From contig SFER01000125.1 in NCBI GenBank assembly GCA_004557195.1, positions 1 to 9,351 on the forward strand: DNA of 9,351 nucleotides, written 5' to 3'. Positions 1-6,316 of the stretch are shown here, piece after piece. The DNA comes from Bacteroidales bacterium (lineage in GTDB: Bacteria; Bacteroidota; Bacteroidia; Bacteroidales; Muribaculaceae). The notes beneath the pieces were generated by a model. That model had not been told where the DNA came from. It did not search any database and saw nothing but the letters and a program-made list of their open reading frames with translations. Each line of letters begins with the position of its first letter. Position 1 is the stretch's first letter. A program made the position numbers and the translations under genes.

Positions 1-37
1 CGGTTTTTTGTGGCATCCGGGGGTAACTTCACCAAAT

Positions 38-78
38 TTTGTGCAAATATATAAAAAGGTTGTCGATTTTTGCACAAA
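38..78. promoter_or_regulatory. Inverted repeat upstream of pepD, candidate operator
   Basis: TTTGTGCAAA (38-47) and TTTGCACAAA (69-78) are perfect 10-bp inverted copies separated by 21 bp. Each half also has the near-palindromic form TTTGnnCAAA. The right half ends 8 bp before the -7 box at 87-94, so a bound protein would cover the -33 region. The symmetry is seen directly; a regulatory role is inference, and AT-rich chance symmetry is possible. Confidence 0.4.
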
Positions 79-86
79 TAGCAAAT

Positions 87-94
87 TAAATTTG
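87..94 (+). promoter_or_regulatory. Candidate pepD promoter, -7 box
   Basis: TAAATTTG matches the Bacteroidota sigma-ABfr -7 consensus TAnnTTTG. No TTTG lies at the ideal 19-21 nt upstream; the nearest is at 69-72, which is too close. Transcription would begin near 100 and leave a leader of about 75 nt before the ATG at 178. Confidence 0.5.
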
Positions 95-177
95 TAACTT
101 AGAGGCGAAATACGAATTGTTTTAACATTAATTCGTTTTAGTAAAGCATTCAATCAAATAATTTAATATTTGGCATT

Positions 178-1635
178 ATGACTATTAAAGAATTGAAACC
201 TGCTCTAATTTGGAGCATTTTTGACGAAATCACTAAGGTTCCGCGTCCTTCGAAAAAGGAGGAGAAAATCAGAAATTTCCTCTTGGAATTTGCCAAGAAG
301 CACAATCTTGAAGTGAAGACCGATGCAATCGGCAATGTGGCAATGTTCAAGCCCGCCACTCCTGGCTGCGAGAGCGCTCCCGGCGTGATTCTCCAAGGAC
401 ACATGGACATGGTGTGCGAGAAGAACTCCGACGTGAAGCACGATTTTGACAACGACCCGATTGAAACTATCATCGACGGCGAATGGGTGCATGCCAACGG
501 CACCACACTCGGCGCTGACAACGGTATCGGTATGGCAGCCGCACTTGCAGTGCTTGCCGACGACACCCTCGTGCATGGTCCGGTGCAAGGTCTTTTCACT
601 GTAGATGAAGAAACCGGGCTTACCGGCGCGTTTAACCTCGGCGAAGGGATGCTCAAAGGGGATATCCTCCTCAACCTCGACTCGGAAGACGAAGCCGAAC
701 TCTTTATCGGTTGCGCCGGCGGTATCGACACCACTTGCACATTCACCTACACCCCTGAGGCTGCACCTGCAGGATACCAATATTTCACTGTAGATTTCAA
801 GGGAATGCAGGGCGGACACTCCGGCTCCGACATCAATGCCGGTCGTGCTTGCGCCAATAAGTGCCTTGTGCGCTATTTGTGGGCTCTCCAGCAGAAGATG
901 GATGTTGCTCTTGCCGAAATCCACGGAGGTAACCTCCGCAACGCCATCGCACGCGAGGCAGGTGCAACATTCGGCGTTCCCGCCGACAAGAAAGAGGAAG
1001 CGCGCGTGATGCTCAACACCCTTATTGCCGACCTCGAAGGGGAATATGAAGGCGTGGAGAAATTTGACGTCACACTCGCTTCGGTTGACGCTCCCGCTAC
1101 AGTTATCGACAACGCCACAGCCACCAACCTCGTCGCTGCAATGCTCGCTTGTCCTCACGGTGTGATTTCGATGAGCAAGGAACTCGAAGGGCTTGTAGAG
1201 ACATCGACCAACCTCGCTTCGGTGAAGATGCTCGAAGGAAACAAAATCTTGGTTACCACATCGCAACGCAGTTCGGTAGAGTCGCGCAAATTCGATATCG
1301 CCCACACTGTTGAGTCGGTGTTCCGCCTCGCCGGTGCTAAAGTAACCCACGGAGACGGCTACAACGGCTGGAAACCAAACATGAACTCCAAAGTGCTCAA
1401 AACCGCTATCAAGGCATACGAAGACCTTTACAACGTAACACCGGCAGTGAAGGCAATCCATGCCGGTCTCGAGTGTGGTTTGTTCCTCAATGTAAATCCC
1501 AAACTCGATGTAATCTCGTTTGGTCCCACATTGCGCAACGTGCACTCGCCTCGCGAGATGATGCACATCCCCGCAGTGGAGAAATTCTGGAACCACATTG
1601 CACGCATCCTCGAGATGATTGCCAAAGGTGAATAA
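178..1635 (+). CDS. pepD: Aminoacyl-histidine dipeptidase (cytosolic non-specific dipeptidase, PepD)
   Basis: A 485-residue M20-family (M20C) metallopeptidase that hydrolyses dipeptides, including Xaa-His dipeptides such as carnosine, in the cytoplasm. The length matches full-length PepD. The two-zinc site is visible in order: QGHMDM (His75, with catalytic Asp77), LGADNG (bridging Asp114), TVDEETG (Glu144 general base and Glu145 ligand), NLDSE (Asp168) and, near the C-terminus, RNVHSPRE (His456). The motif GMQGGHSG near residue 210 starts the lid/dimerisation domain. There is no signal peptide, as expected for a cytosolic enzyme. The ATG at 178 is preceded by an A/T-rich leader and a -7 box at 87-94, and nothing upstream in frame extends it. 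A terminator follows, so it is probably monocistronic. A long open frame on the opposite strand is a shadow of this gene's codon bias. Confidence 0.96.
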   Translation: MTIKELKPALIWSIFDEITKVPRPSKKEEKIRNFLLEFAKKHNLEVKTDAIGNVAMFKPATPGCESAPGVILQGHMDMVCEKNSDVKHDFDNDPIETIIDGEWVHANGTTLGADNGIGMAAALAVLADDTLVHGPVQGLFTVDEETGLTGAFNLGEGMLKGDILLNLDSEDEAELFIGCAGGIDTTCTFTYTPEAAPAGYQYFTVDFKGMQGGHSGSDINAGRACANKCLVRYLWALQQKMDVALAEIHGGNLRNAIAREAGATFGVPADKKEEARVMLNTLIADLEGEYEGVEKFDVTLASVDAPATVIDNATATNLVAAMLACPHGVISMSKELEGLVETSTNLASVKMLEGNKILVTTSQRSSVESRKFDIAHTVESVFRLAGAKVTHGDGYNGWKPNMNSKVLKTAIKAYEDLYNVTPAVKAIHAGLECGLFLNVNPKLDVISFGPTLRNVHSPREMMHIPAVEKFWNHIARILEMIAKGE

Positions 1636-1651
1636 CACCTTAATAATATAT

Positions 1652-1697
1652 GGGACTGCCAATGACGCATTTTTGCGGGCGAGGCAGTCCCTTTTTT
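1652..1697 (+). terminator. Rho-independent terminator of pepD
   Basis: GGGACTGCC (1652-1660) pairs with GGCAGTCCC (1683-1691), followed by a run of six T. The 22-nt loop contains a smaller nested stem, CGCA/TGCG (1666-1669 with 1674-1677). It lies 16 bases after the pepD stop codon. Confidence 0.85.
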
Positions 1698-1728
1698 CAA
1701 CCCCAAGATCTTATACCGATTTGCAGAG

Positions 1729-2487
1729 ATGAAGAAACTTGCATTGGCTTTTATGTTGCTTGTCGCCGTGCTTCCCGCATGGGGAATCGGAGCCGTGTCG
1801 TTTGATTTCTCCTTGCCAAGTGCCGACTCGATAGCCATCGACTCGATGGTGCGCGAGAGTATGCGCATGTGGCGCTTGCTCTACGCCGAGGAGATAGAGA
1901 CACGGTATTCGCGCCTCACCGACGAGGACTATTGCCGCGTGGCTGCCGAACTCGGCATTGAGCCTGCCGTTCTCCACGCTGTAGTGGATATCGAGGCCGG
2001 GGTGGAGCACCGCGGATTTGCCTCTCCCGGAGTGCCGGTGATAAATTTCGACCGCGGCATCTTCACCGGGATGCTCAAGAAACGCGGAGTGTCGCTTAAA
2101 GGTCATGCCGGAAGCGCCGCCCTGCGCCCTGTTGACACCCGCCGTCATGGCAATTACTCGCGCGCACAATGGGCACGTCTCGATGCCGCCCGCGAAATCG
2201 ACAGCGATGCCGCCAATATGTCCACCTTCTGGGGAATGTTCCAGATAGGCGGTTTCAACTGGAAGAAATGCGGAGCCGAGAGCATCGACCGGTTTGTAGA
2301 GCAGATGAGCCACTCGGAGGAGATGCAACTCGAACTCTTTGCGCGCTTTGTGAAAAACACCGGTATGCTTCCCGCCCTGAAAGCAAAGAACTGGCGCCAA
2401 TTTGCGCGAGCCTACAACGGACCGCGATATGCGTCGCGCGGCTACCACACCCGCCTCGCCCGCGCCTACGCCAAATATTCCAAATAG
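1729..2487 (+). CDS. Secreted N-acetylmuramidase-like protein (DUF3380/PF11860 type)
   Basis: A 252-residue protein starting with a signal peptide: a basic MKK, a hydrophobic stretch to about residue 18, and likely cleavage around residues 18-22. It is therefore exported to the periplasm or envelope. From about residue 67 it resembles the N-acetylmuramidase domain known from phage endolysins and some bacterial wall hydrolases, which cleave the glycan strand of peptidoglycan. Recognisable blocks are AAELGIEPAVLHAVVDIEAG (72-91, with Glu89 as the likely catalytic acid), VINFDRGIF (104-112), SRAQWARLDAA (144-154), FWGMFQIGGFNWKKCG (167-182), SEEMQLELF (196-204) and FARAYNGPRYASRGYHTRLA (225-244). 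These cover the whole domain, so the protein looks intact. No phage genes surround it, which suggests a chromosomal wall-remodelling or antagonistic enzyme and not an endolysin. It begins just after the pepD terminator. I see no convincing promoter in the 30-base gap. Family assignment is by motif pattern only. Confidence 0.82.
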   Translation: MKKLALAFMLLVAVLPAWGIGAVSFDFSLPSADSIAIDSMVRESMRMWRLLYAEEIETRYSRLTDEDYCRVAAELGIEPAVLHAVVDIEAGVEHRGFASPGVPVINFDRGIFTGMLKKRGVSLKGHAGSAALRPVDTRRHGNYSRAQWARLDAAREIDSDAANMSTFWGMFQIGGFNWKKCGAESIDRFVEQMSHSEEMQLELFARFVKNTGMLPALKAKNWRQFARAYNGPRYASRGYHTRLARAYAKYSK

Positions 2488-2528
2488 TAACCCTCACCGG
2501 GGACAAAATTACAACCAGAAAATGAGAA

Positions 2529-2561
2529 AAATCGGCATTTCGTGCCGATTTGTGCGTTTTT
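2529..2561 (+). terminator. Candidate terminator after the muramidase gene
   Basis: AAATCGGCA (2529-2537) pairs perfectly with TGCCGATTT (2543-2551) across the loop TTTCG. A short T-run follows after GTGCG (2557-2561). The hairpin is convincing; the displaced T-run makes termination efficiency uncertain. Confidence 0.6.
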
Positions 2562-2587
2562 GCCTAATTTAACTATGATTTCCGTGC

Positions 2588-2595
2588 TACCTTTG
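2588..2595 (+). promoter_or_regulatory. Candidate promoter reading into repeat block 1
   Basis: TACCTTTG fits the Bacteroidota -7 consensus exactly, and no protein gene lies downstream on this strand. A TTTG occurs at 2559-2562, but the 25-nt gap is longer than usual. Transcription would start near 2600 and enter the structured repeat block. Confidence 0.45.
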
Positions 2596-2821
2596 CATCG
2601 AGACGGATACAACGATAATATGCGGGGACGGCAGGGGCGTATCGTTGGCACGCACACGGTAGATACTGTGCCGCCCCGGCATAACTGCGTAATTGCAGGT
2701 TGTGAATAGGTTAGCCGCGTTGCGGCAATGGCGATGCTCGCATCGCAGAGGAGAGGGGACGGACTCTGCGCTGCGCTGCTTCGGGATGCCGATGTGGCGG
2801 TCGCGGCGCATCCGATTGCAA

Positions 2822-2909
2822 GAGGCGAGGTAATTCGCTACCCCGCGAGGGGTTGCAGCCGTGCGTAGCCCCGTATTTCGCCACGCTGGGTCGTGGCGAC
2901 ATGCGGGGA
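2822..2909 (+). repeat. Left inverted arm of repeat copy 1
   Basis: Pairs with 3043-3130. Perfect stretches are 2841-2853, 2861-2882 and 2895-2909, separated by short mismatches. It begins GAGGCG and ends GCGGGGA. Confidence 0.85.
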
Positions 2910-3042
2910 GGGCGTGGTGGTGTTCCACCCAAATCGCACCCCGGAGGCGGTGCGGGGCTGTTGCTTCCATCGTGGTGGGATGTATATTGCTGTGTTTCAG
3001 TGGTGTATCTCGGCACGATGACGGCCTGCCACCCATCGGCGG

Positions 3043-3130
3043 TCCCCGCATGTCGCCGACACCCCGGTCGGCGAAATACGGGGCTACGCACAGCGGCAAC
3101 CCCTCGCGGGGTGGCGAAAATGTCCGCCTC
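3043..3130 (-). repeat. Right inverted arm of repeat copy 1
   Basis: Reverse complement partner of 2822-2909. It begins TCCCCGCATGTCGCC and ends with CCGCCTC. The arms are separated by 133 bases. Confidence 0.85.
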
Positions 3131-3186
3131 CGGTCATCGTCTCCACAGGCGGCGGGTGGCGGACGCGGCTGCTTAAGTTGTGGCAC

Positions 3187-3214
3187 AAAAAAAGAGATGC
3201 CGAAGCACCTCTTT
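3187..3214 (-). terminator. Terminator of fabD, possibly bidirectional
   Basis: Read on the minus strand, AAAGAGGTGC and GCATCTCTTT form a 10-bp stem (one G-T pair) closed by a TTCG tetraloop. A run of T follows (A-run 3187-3193 on the plus strand). It lies 24 bases past the fabD stop. On the plus strand the same stem is followed by GTTTTAG, so weaker termination of any transcript from repeat copy 1 is possible. Confidence 0.85.
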
Positions 3215-3238
3215 GTTTTAGAACACTATAAGTTGTGA

Positions 3239-4117
3239 TTATTGACGACCGGATGTTGCAACCGATGCGTCGATTTTCTTTACAAGACCTTGGAGAACTG
3301 CGCCGGGACCAAGTTCTACAACCTCGGTGAGACCATCGGCAACCATGTTTTGGATAATTTGAGTCCATTTCACGGGAGCGGTGAGCTGGGCGATGAGGTT
3401 GCGCTTGATTTCCTGAGGGTCGGTGTGAGGAAGCGCGTCAACATTTTGGTAAACGGGGCAAACCGGAGTAGCGAAGTCGGCTTTCTCGATAGCATCGGCG
3501 AGCACGGCGTGAGCAGGCTCCATGAGCGGAGAGTGGAAAGCGCCACCCACCTTGAGAACGAGAGCGCGGCGAGCGCCGGCTTCTTTCATCTTCTCGCAAG
3601 CAGCCTCAACACCGGCAACGGTACCGGAAATTACCACCTGTCCGGGGCAGTTGTAGTTGGCAGGAGCAACGATGTCGTCGATAGTAGCGCAGATTTCCTC
3701 AACTTTCTCGTTGGGCAATCCGAGGACAGCCGCCATAGTAGAAGGAGTTTTCTCACAAGCACCTTGCATAGCCATTGCACGAGTGGCTACGAGTTGCAGA
3801 CCTTGCTCGAAGGGGAGAACACCGGCAGCGACAAGAGCCGAAAATTCGCCGAGAGAGTGACCGGCAACCATGTCGGGCTTGAAATCTTCGCCCATAGTTT
3901 TTGCCAGAATCACAGAGTGCAAGAAAATAGCAGGTTGAGTAACTTTGGTTTGTTTCAATTCATCCTCGGTACCGGCAAACATGATGTCGGTGATGCGGAA
4001 ACCTAAAACTTCATTAGCCTTTTCAAACATCTCGCGTGCGAGCGGGTTGTTGTCGTAAAGGTCTTTTCCCATTCCAATAAACTGGGCACCCTGGCCCGGG
4101 AATACGAATGCTTTCAT
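3239..4117 (-). CDS. fabD: Malonyl-CoA:ACP transacylase (FabD)
   Basis: A 292-residue cytosolic enzyme that transfers the malonyl group from CoA to acyl carrier protein, supplying the extender unit for type II fatty acid synthesis. The FabD signature is complete: N-terminal FPGQGAQ (residues 6-12, oxyanion loop), GHSLGE (86-91) with nucleophile Ser88, Arg113 in ATRAMAMQ binding the malonyl carboxylate, GGAFHSPLM (191-199) with catalytic His195, and the C-terminal ELGPGAVLQGLVKK. The length is usual for the family. The ATG at 4117 is followed at once by the conserved MKAFVFPGQG start, which fixes the N-terminus. The gene stands alone between its own -7 box (4153-4160) and terminator (3187-3214), and no other fab gene is nearby in the window. 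It is divergent from tatA. Confidence 0.97.
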   Translation of the reverse strand: MKAFVFPGQGAQFIGMGKDLYDNNPLAREMFEKANEVLGFRITDIMFAGTEDELKQTKVTQPAIFLHSVILAKTMGEDFKPDMVAGHSLGEFSALVAAGVLPFEQGLQLVATRAMAMQGACEKTPSTMAAVLGLPNEKVEEICATIDDIVAPANYNCPGQVVISGTVAGVEAACEKMKEAGARRALVLKVGGAFHSPLMEPAHAVLADAIEKADFATPVCPVYQNVDALPHTDPQEIKRNLIAQLTAPVKWTQIIQNMVADGLTEVVELGPGAVLQGLVKKIDASVATSGRQ

Positions 4118-4152
4118 ATCTCAAAAAACTGTTTAATTTGAATATTGGACTG

Positions 4153-4160
4153 CAAAGGTA
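4153..4160 (-). promoter_or_regulatory. Candidate fabD promoter, -7 box
   Basis: On the minus strand this reads TACCTTTG, an exact match to TAnnTTTG, 35 bases upstream of the fabD start codon. No clear TTTG occurs at the expected -33 position, where the sequence is A/T-rich. Confidence 0.6.
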
Positions 4161-4255
4161 GGGAAAATTTTGGAAAAATTTCTTTAATTGACCATTATTT
4201 GTTGTTTTCCACTGTTAATTATTCGTTTTTTGCTTCGCAGTTAATCGTTTTTTAC

Positions 4256-4263
4256 TAAATTTG
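4256..4263 (+). promoter_or_regulatory. Candidate tatAC promoter, -7 box
   Basis: TAAATTTG matches the consensus, with TTTTTTG ending at 4232 as a slightly distant -33 element (23-nt gap). Transcription would start near 4268, about 32 bases before the tatA ATG. It is divergent from the fabD promoter. Confidence 0.55.
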
Positions 4264-4299
4264 CAAAATAATGTATGAACTATAAAACATCTTTAATAT

Positions 4300-4518
4300 A
4301 TGAATAATCCTCTTTTGATATTCGGTCTCGGCACCCCCGAGATAATCGTTATTGTGGTAGTTATTCTCCTCCTTTTTGGCGGTCGCAAGATACCCGAACT
4401 CATGCGAGGGCTGGGCAAAGGCGTGCGCAGTTTCAAAGAGGGAATGAACGAGGTTGAATCGGAGATAAACAAGCCGGTAGAAAAGCCAAAACAATCCGAC
4501 GGCGACACACAGAAATAG
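4300..4518 (+). CDS. tatA: Twin-arginine translocase subunit TatA/TatE family
   Basis: A 72-residue membrane protein of the Tat system, which exports folded proteins carrying a twin-arginine signal across the inner membrane; TatA oligomers form the transport path. It has the family layout: one N-terminal transmembrane helix (about residues 4-26), the hinge FGGRKIPEL (26-34), an amphipathic helix (about 31-50, with ELMRGLGKGVRSFKEGM) and a short charged, probably disordered tail. The length is typical of TatA and short for TatB. It is followed after 35 bases by tatC, and the two probably form an operon driven from 4256-4263. No separate tatB is present between or beside them, so this protein may serve both roles, as in minimal TatAC systems; that is inference. 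Confidence 0.93.
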   Translation: MNNPLLIFGLGTPEIIVIVVVILLLFGGRKIPELMRGLGKGVRSFKEGMNEVESEINKPVEKPKQSDGDTQK

Positions 4519-4553
4519 TCGCACGAAGATAAACACCAATCTTGCAACAATTT

Positions 4554-5381
4554 ATGAGCAAGAACGAACAGTCCGAAATGTCGTTTTGGGACCATCTCGA
4601 TGTGCTACGGTCGCTCATCTTCAAGATGCTGATACTCGTAGTGGCGATGATGTGTCTTTTCTTCGTGCTTATGCCCGACATTTTCGACAGTGTGATATTG
4701 GCGCCATGCCGCGGCGATTTCCCGCTCTACACCTTGTTTGGCCGCATCACACAGCAATTTCCGTCACTGCCGCAGTTCAATGCCGAGGGGTGGGAGGTGA
4801 AACTCATCAACATACAGCTCGCATCGCAGTTTTTCATCCACATGAGCACCTCGTTTTGGCTCGGGTTGATATTTTCCTTCCCGGCAGTGCTCTATTTGAT
4901 GTGGAAATTTGTGAAGCCGGCGCTGTATGCGCGTGAGCGGCTGGGGGTGAAGCTTGCGTTCTCGCTCGGGGTGCTGATGTTTGATATGGGGCTTGCGGTG
5001 GGCTATTTCGTGGTGTTCCCGGTAACGCTCCGTTTCCTTGCCGACTACCAGGTGAGCGCGATGATTCCCAACCAGATATCGCTCGACTCATATATGGACA
5101 CATTCCTCATGCTCTTGTTTGTGATGGGATTGGTGTTTGAAATGCCGCTTGTGGCATGGGTGTTGTCGAAGATAGGACTGCTCACCCGCGGCTTCTTCAG
5201 GCGCTATCGTCGCCACGCCGTGGTGGTGCTTCTAATCCTCGCCGCCGTGATAACCCCCACAGGCGACCCGTTCACATTGATGATTGTGTTTATTCCGTTG
5301 TATCTCCTCTATGAATTGAGTGCACTGATTGTTAAGCCGGCGCCACCTGTCGATGACGAAGGGGAAACGTCGGAGGCTTAA
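4554..5381 (+). CDS. tatC: Sec-independent protein translocase TatC
   Basis: A 275-residue polytopic membrane protein that recognises the twin-arginine signal peptide and assembles TatA for export of folded proteins. Six hydrophobic segments are visible (about residues 21-40, 97-117, 133-156, 182-204, 219-235 and 240-260). Family landmarks are the cytoplasmic N-terminus SFWDHLDVLRS (10-20), the conserved P-x(5-6)-Y/W area FPAVLYLMWKFVKPAL (109-124), FEMP (195-198, with the membrane Glu196) and ITPTGDPFT (233-241). The usual HLxELR motif reads HLDVLR here. I chose the ATG at 4554; a TTG four codons upstream (4542) would only add MQQF and is less likely. The gene follows tatA by 35 bases. Its stop codon overlaps that of the convergent gene at 5378. 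Full length, no sign of damage. Confidence 0.95.
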   Translation: MSKNEQSEMSFWDHLDVLRSLIFKMLILVVAMMCLFFVLMPDIFDSVILAPCRGDFPLYTLFGRITQQFPSLPQFNAEGWEVKLINIQLASQFFIHMSTSFWLGLIFSFPAVLYLMWKFVKPALYARERLGVKLAFSLGVLMFDMGLAVGYFVVFPVTLRFLADYQVSAMIPNQISLDSYMDTFLMLLFVMGLVFEMPLVAWVLSKIGLLTRGFFRRYRRHAVVVLLILAAVITPTGDPFTLMIVFIPLYLLYELSALIVKPAPPVDDEGETSEA

Positions 5382-5650
5382 AACAATGATACACTTGAGT
5401 TTATAAATCCGAAAACCAGCACCAAATCGGCAACTGAGAGGGCAAAAGCGAGCCAAGCGATTTGTCGCGGGGCTCGGGACAGTGCGACCAGCGACATAGC
5501 GGTAACAGCCACCGAGGTAACACAATTAAGATATGGCACCCAGCACACAATCAGGGACACAATGGCAAAAAGCAGCGCTACGTTGGCAATAGGGTTGCGA
5601 TACAGCCGATATTCCACATCTTGATGGTTTTTCTTTAATCTACGAGCCAT
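5378..5650 (-). CDS. Small membrane protein, DUF4190-like
   Basis: A 90-residue protein with a basic, hydrophilic start (MARRLKKNHQDVEYRLYR) followed by hydrophobic segments at about 21-38, 42-58 and 63-83. The pattern NPIANVALLFAIVSLIV then a short polar link and a final helix resembles DUF4190-type small membrane proteins, whose function is unknown to me. I place the start at the ATG at 5650; an in-frame TTG at 5659 would add three residues. The gene has its own good promoter (-7 at 5678-5685). Its TAA stop overlaps the tatC stop through the shared bases TTAA, so the genes are convergent with no spacer. The clean promoter and coherent membrane pattern argue that it is real; family assignment is tentative. 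Confidence 0.75.
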   Translation of the reverse strand: MARRLKKNHQDVEYRLYRNPIANVALLFAIVSLIVCWVPYLNCVTSVAVTAMSLVALSRAPRQIAWLAFALSVADLVLVFGFINSSVSLF

Positions 5651-5677
5651 GATAAGCAAGTATTAAAATTCACATCA

Positions 5678-5709
5678 CAATATTAGCGACTTTTCTTGGA
5701 ATTAGCAAA
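5678..5709 (-). promoter_or_regulatory. Promoter of the small membrane protein gene
   Basis: On the minus strand TTTG (5706-5709) is followed after exactly 20 nt by TAATATTG (5678-5685), one mismatch from TAnnTTTG. The leader to the ATG at 5650 would be about 20 nt. Confidence 0.6.
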
Positions 5710-5789
5710 AAAATGAAGAAAAATCTATGATTTTTGAGAAATCACCCGTCCCGGGGAGTGTCGGTGGTGCGGTGATGACGCAGCGTAGC

Positions 5790-5816
5790 CGATGACGAGA
5801 GGCGAGGTAATTCGCC
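5790..5816 (+). repeat. 27-bp direct repeat, first unit
   Basis: Identical to 6069-6095, and its last part (GAGGCGAGGTAATTCGC) also occurs at 2822-2838 in copy 1. It is a detached copy of the outer end of the left arm, without the rest of the arm. Confidence 0.85.
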
Positions 5817-6068
5817 GGTGACGGAATGGCGGTCGTGGCGCAGCGATGAAACGAGGGGCGTACCGTTGGCACGCATTTTTCTATTCTATTGCCGATCCCG
5901 GCACAACTTCGTAAGTACCGGGTCGTACAGGTTAGCAGCGTTGTGGCAATGGCGATGCTTGCATCGCAGAGGGAATAGCGGCGGTTGTTGCGTGGCGCAT
6001 GTGGGTGTGGGTGGTTCCGTCGGACATGTCTTATTGTCTGACGTGGTGCGGGCGCAGCGACGCTTGCG

Positions 6069-6165
6069 CGATGACGAGAGGCGAGGTAATTCGCCACCCC
6101 GGAGGTGTGGCAGCTGTGCGTAGCCCCGTATTTCGCCACGCGGGGTCGTGGCGACATGCGGGGAC
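6069..6165 (+). repeat. Left inverted arm of repeat copy 2
   Basis: Pairs with 6317-6414. The perfect cores are 6113-6137 (25 bp) and 6150-6165 (16 bp). The outer end CGATGAC (6069-6075) matches GTCATCG (6408-6414). The first 27 bases repeat 5790-5816. Confidence 0.85.
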
Positions 6166-6316
6166 GGTGCGACGGGCATCACATCAGTCGCACCCCGGAG
6201 GCGGTGCGGGGCTGTCGCGTCCACCATGGCATGTATCGTGCTGTGTGTCAATGTTATGTGTAGCAACTACGGCCTGCCACCACCTCCCGGGTGGCATTTT
6301 GGGGCGCCCATCGGCG

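Larger units (their letters stand above)
2620..3172. repeat. GC-rich modular inverted-repeat element, copy 1
   Basis: This non-coding block fills the gap between the muramidase gene and fabD and is related to a second block at about 5770-6505. Modules in order are: a small inverted repeat 2620-2633/2669-2682; a shared segment 2633-2654 (21 of 22 bases match 5854-5875); a shared segment 2708-2750 (40 of 43 match 5929-5971) holding hairpins GCCGC-GTT-GCGGC and GCGATGC-TC-GCATCGC; then long inverted arms 2822-2909 and 3043-3130. Within the arms, 2861-2882/3070-3091 (22 bp), 2841-2853/3099-3111 (13 bp) and 2895-2909/3043-3057 (15 bp) pair perfectly. The centre holds the hairpins GGTGG-TGTT-CCACC (2916-2929) and CGCACC/GGTGCG (2935-2954). 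Composition changes sharply from the AT-rich flank (21 G/C in 2521-2580). Open frames here are not preserved in copy 2. It could be a mobile repeat or a structured RNA; the exact ends are uncertain. Confidence 0.8.

Noticed and set aside
205..1662. Long open frame antisense to pepD (485 codons)
   Set aside because: It mirrors almost the whole of a clearly functional gene, has no recognisable motifs and is rich in His and Cys in an unlikely pattern. Codon bias of pepD explains the lack of stops.
1700..1728. Promoter for the muramidase gene (TATACCGATTTG)
   Set aside because: It has TA and TTTG, but four bases apart instead of two, and would leave no leader before the ATG at 1729.
2587..3238. 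Several open frames in repeat copy 1, both strands
   Set aside because: The corresponding frames in copy 2 are interrupted. For example, the gap between the 15-bp core and the central hairpin is 25 bases in copy 1 and 24 in copy 2, which shifts the frame. The products are low-complexity Arg/Pro/Gly/His sequences that follow from GC-rich repeats.
3242..4006. Open frame antisense to fabD
   Set aside because: It is fully inside a gene with complete catalytic motifs, and its product has no family features or independent promoter.
4542..4553. Upstream TTG start for tatC
   Set aside because: The ATG at 4554 gives the conventional short hydrophilic N-terminus, and TTG is a rarer start with no extra support.
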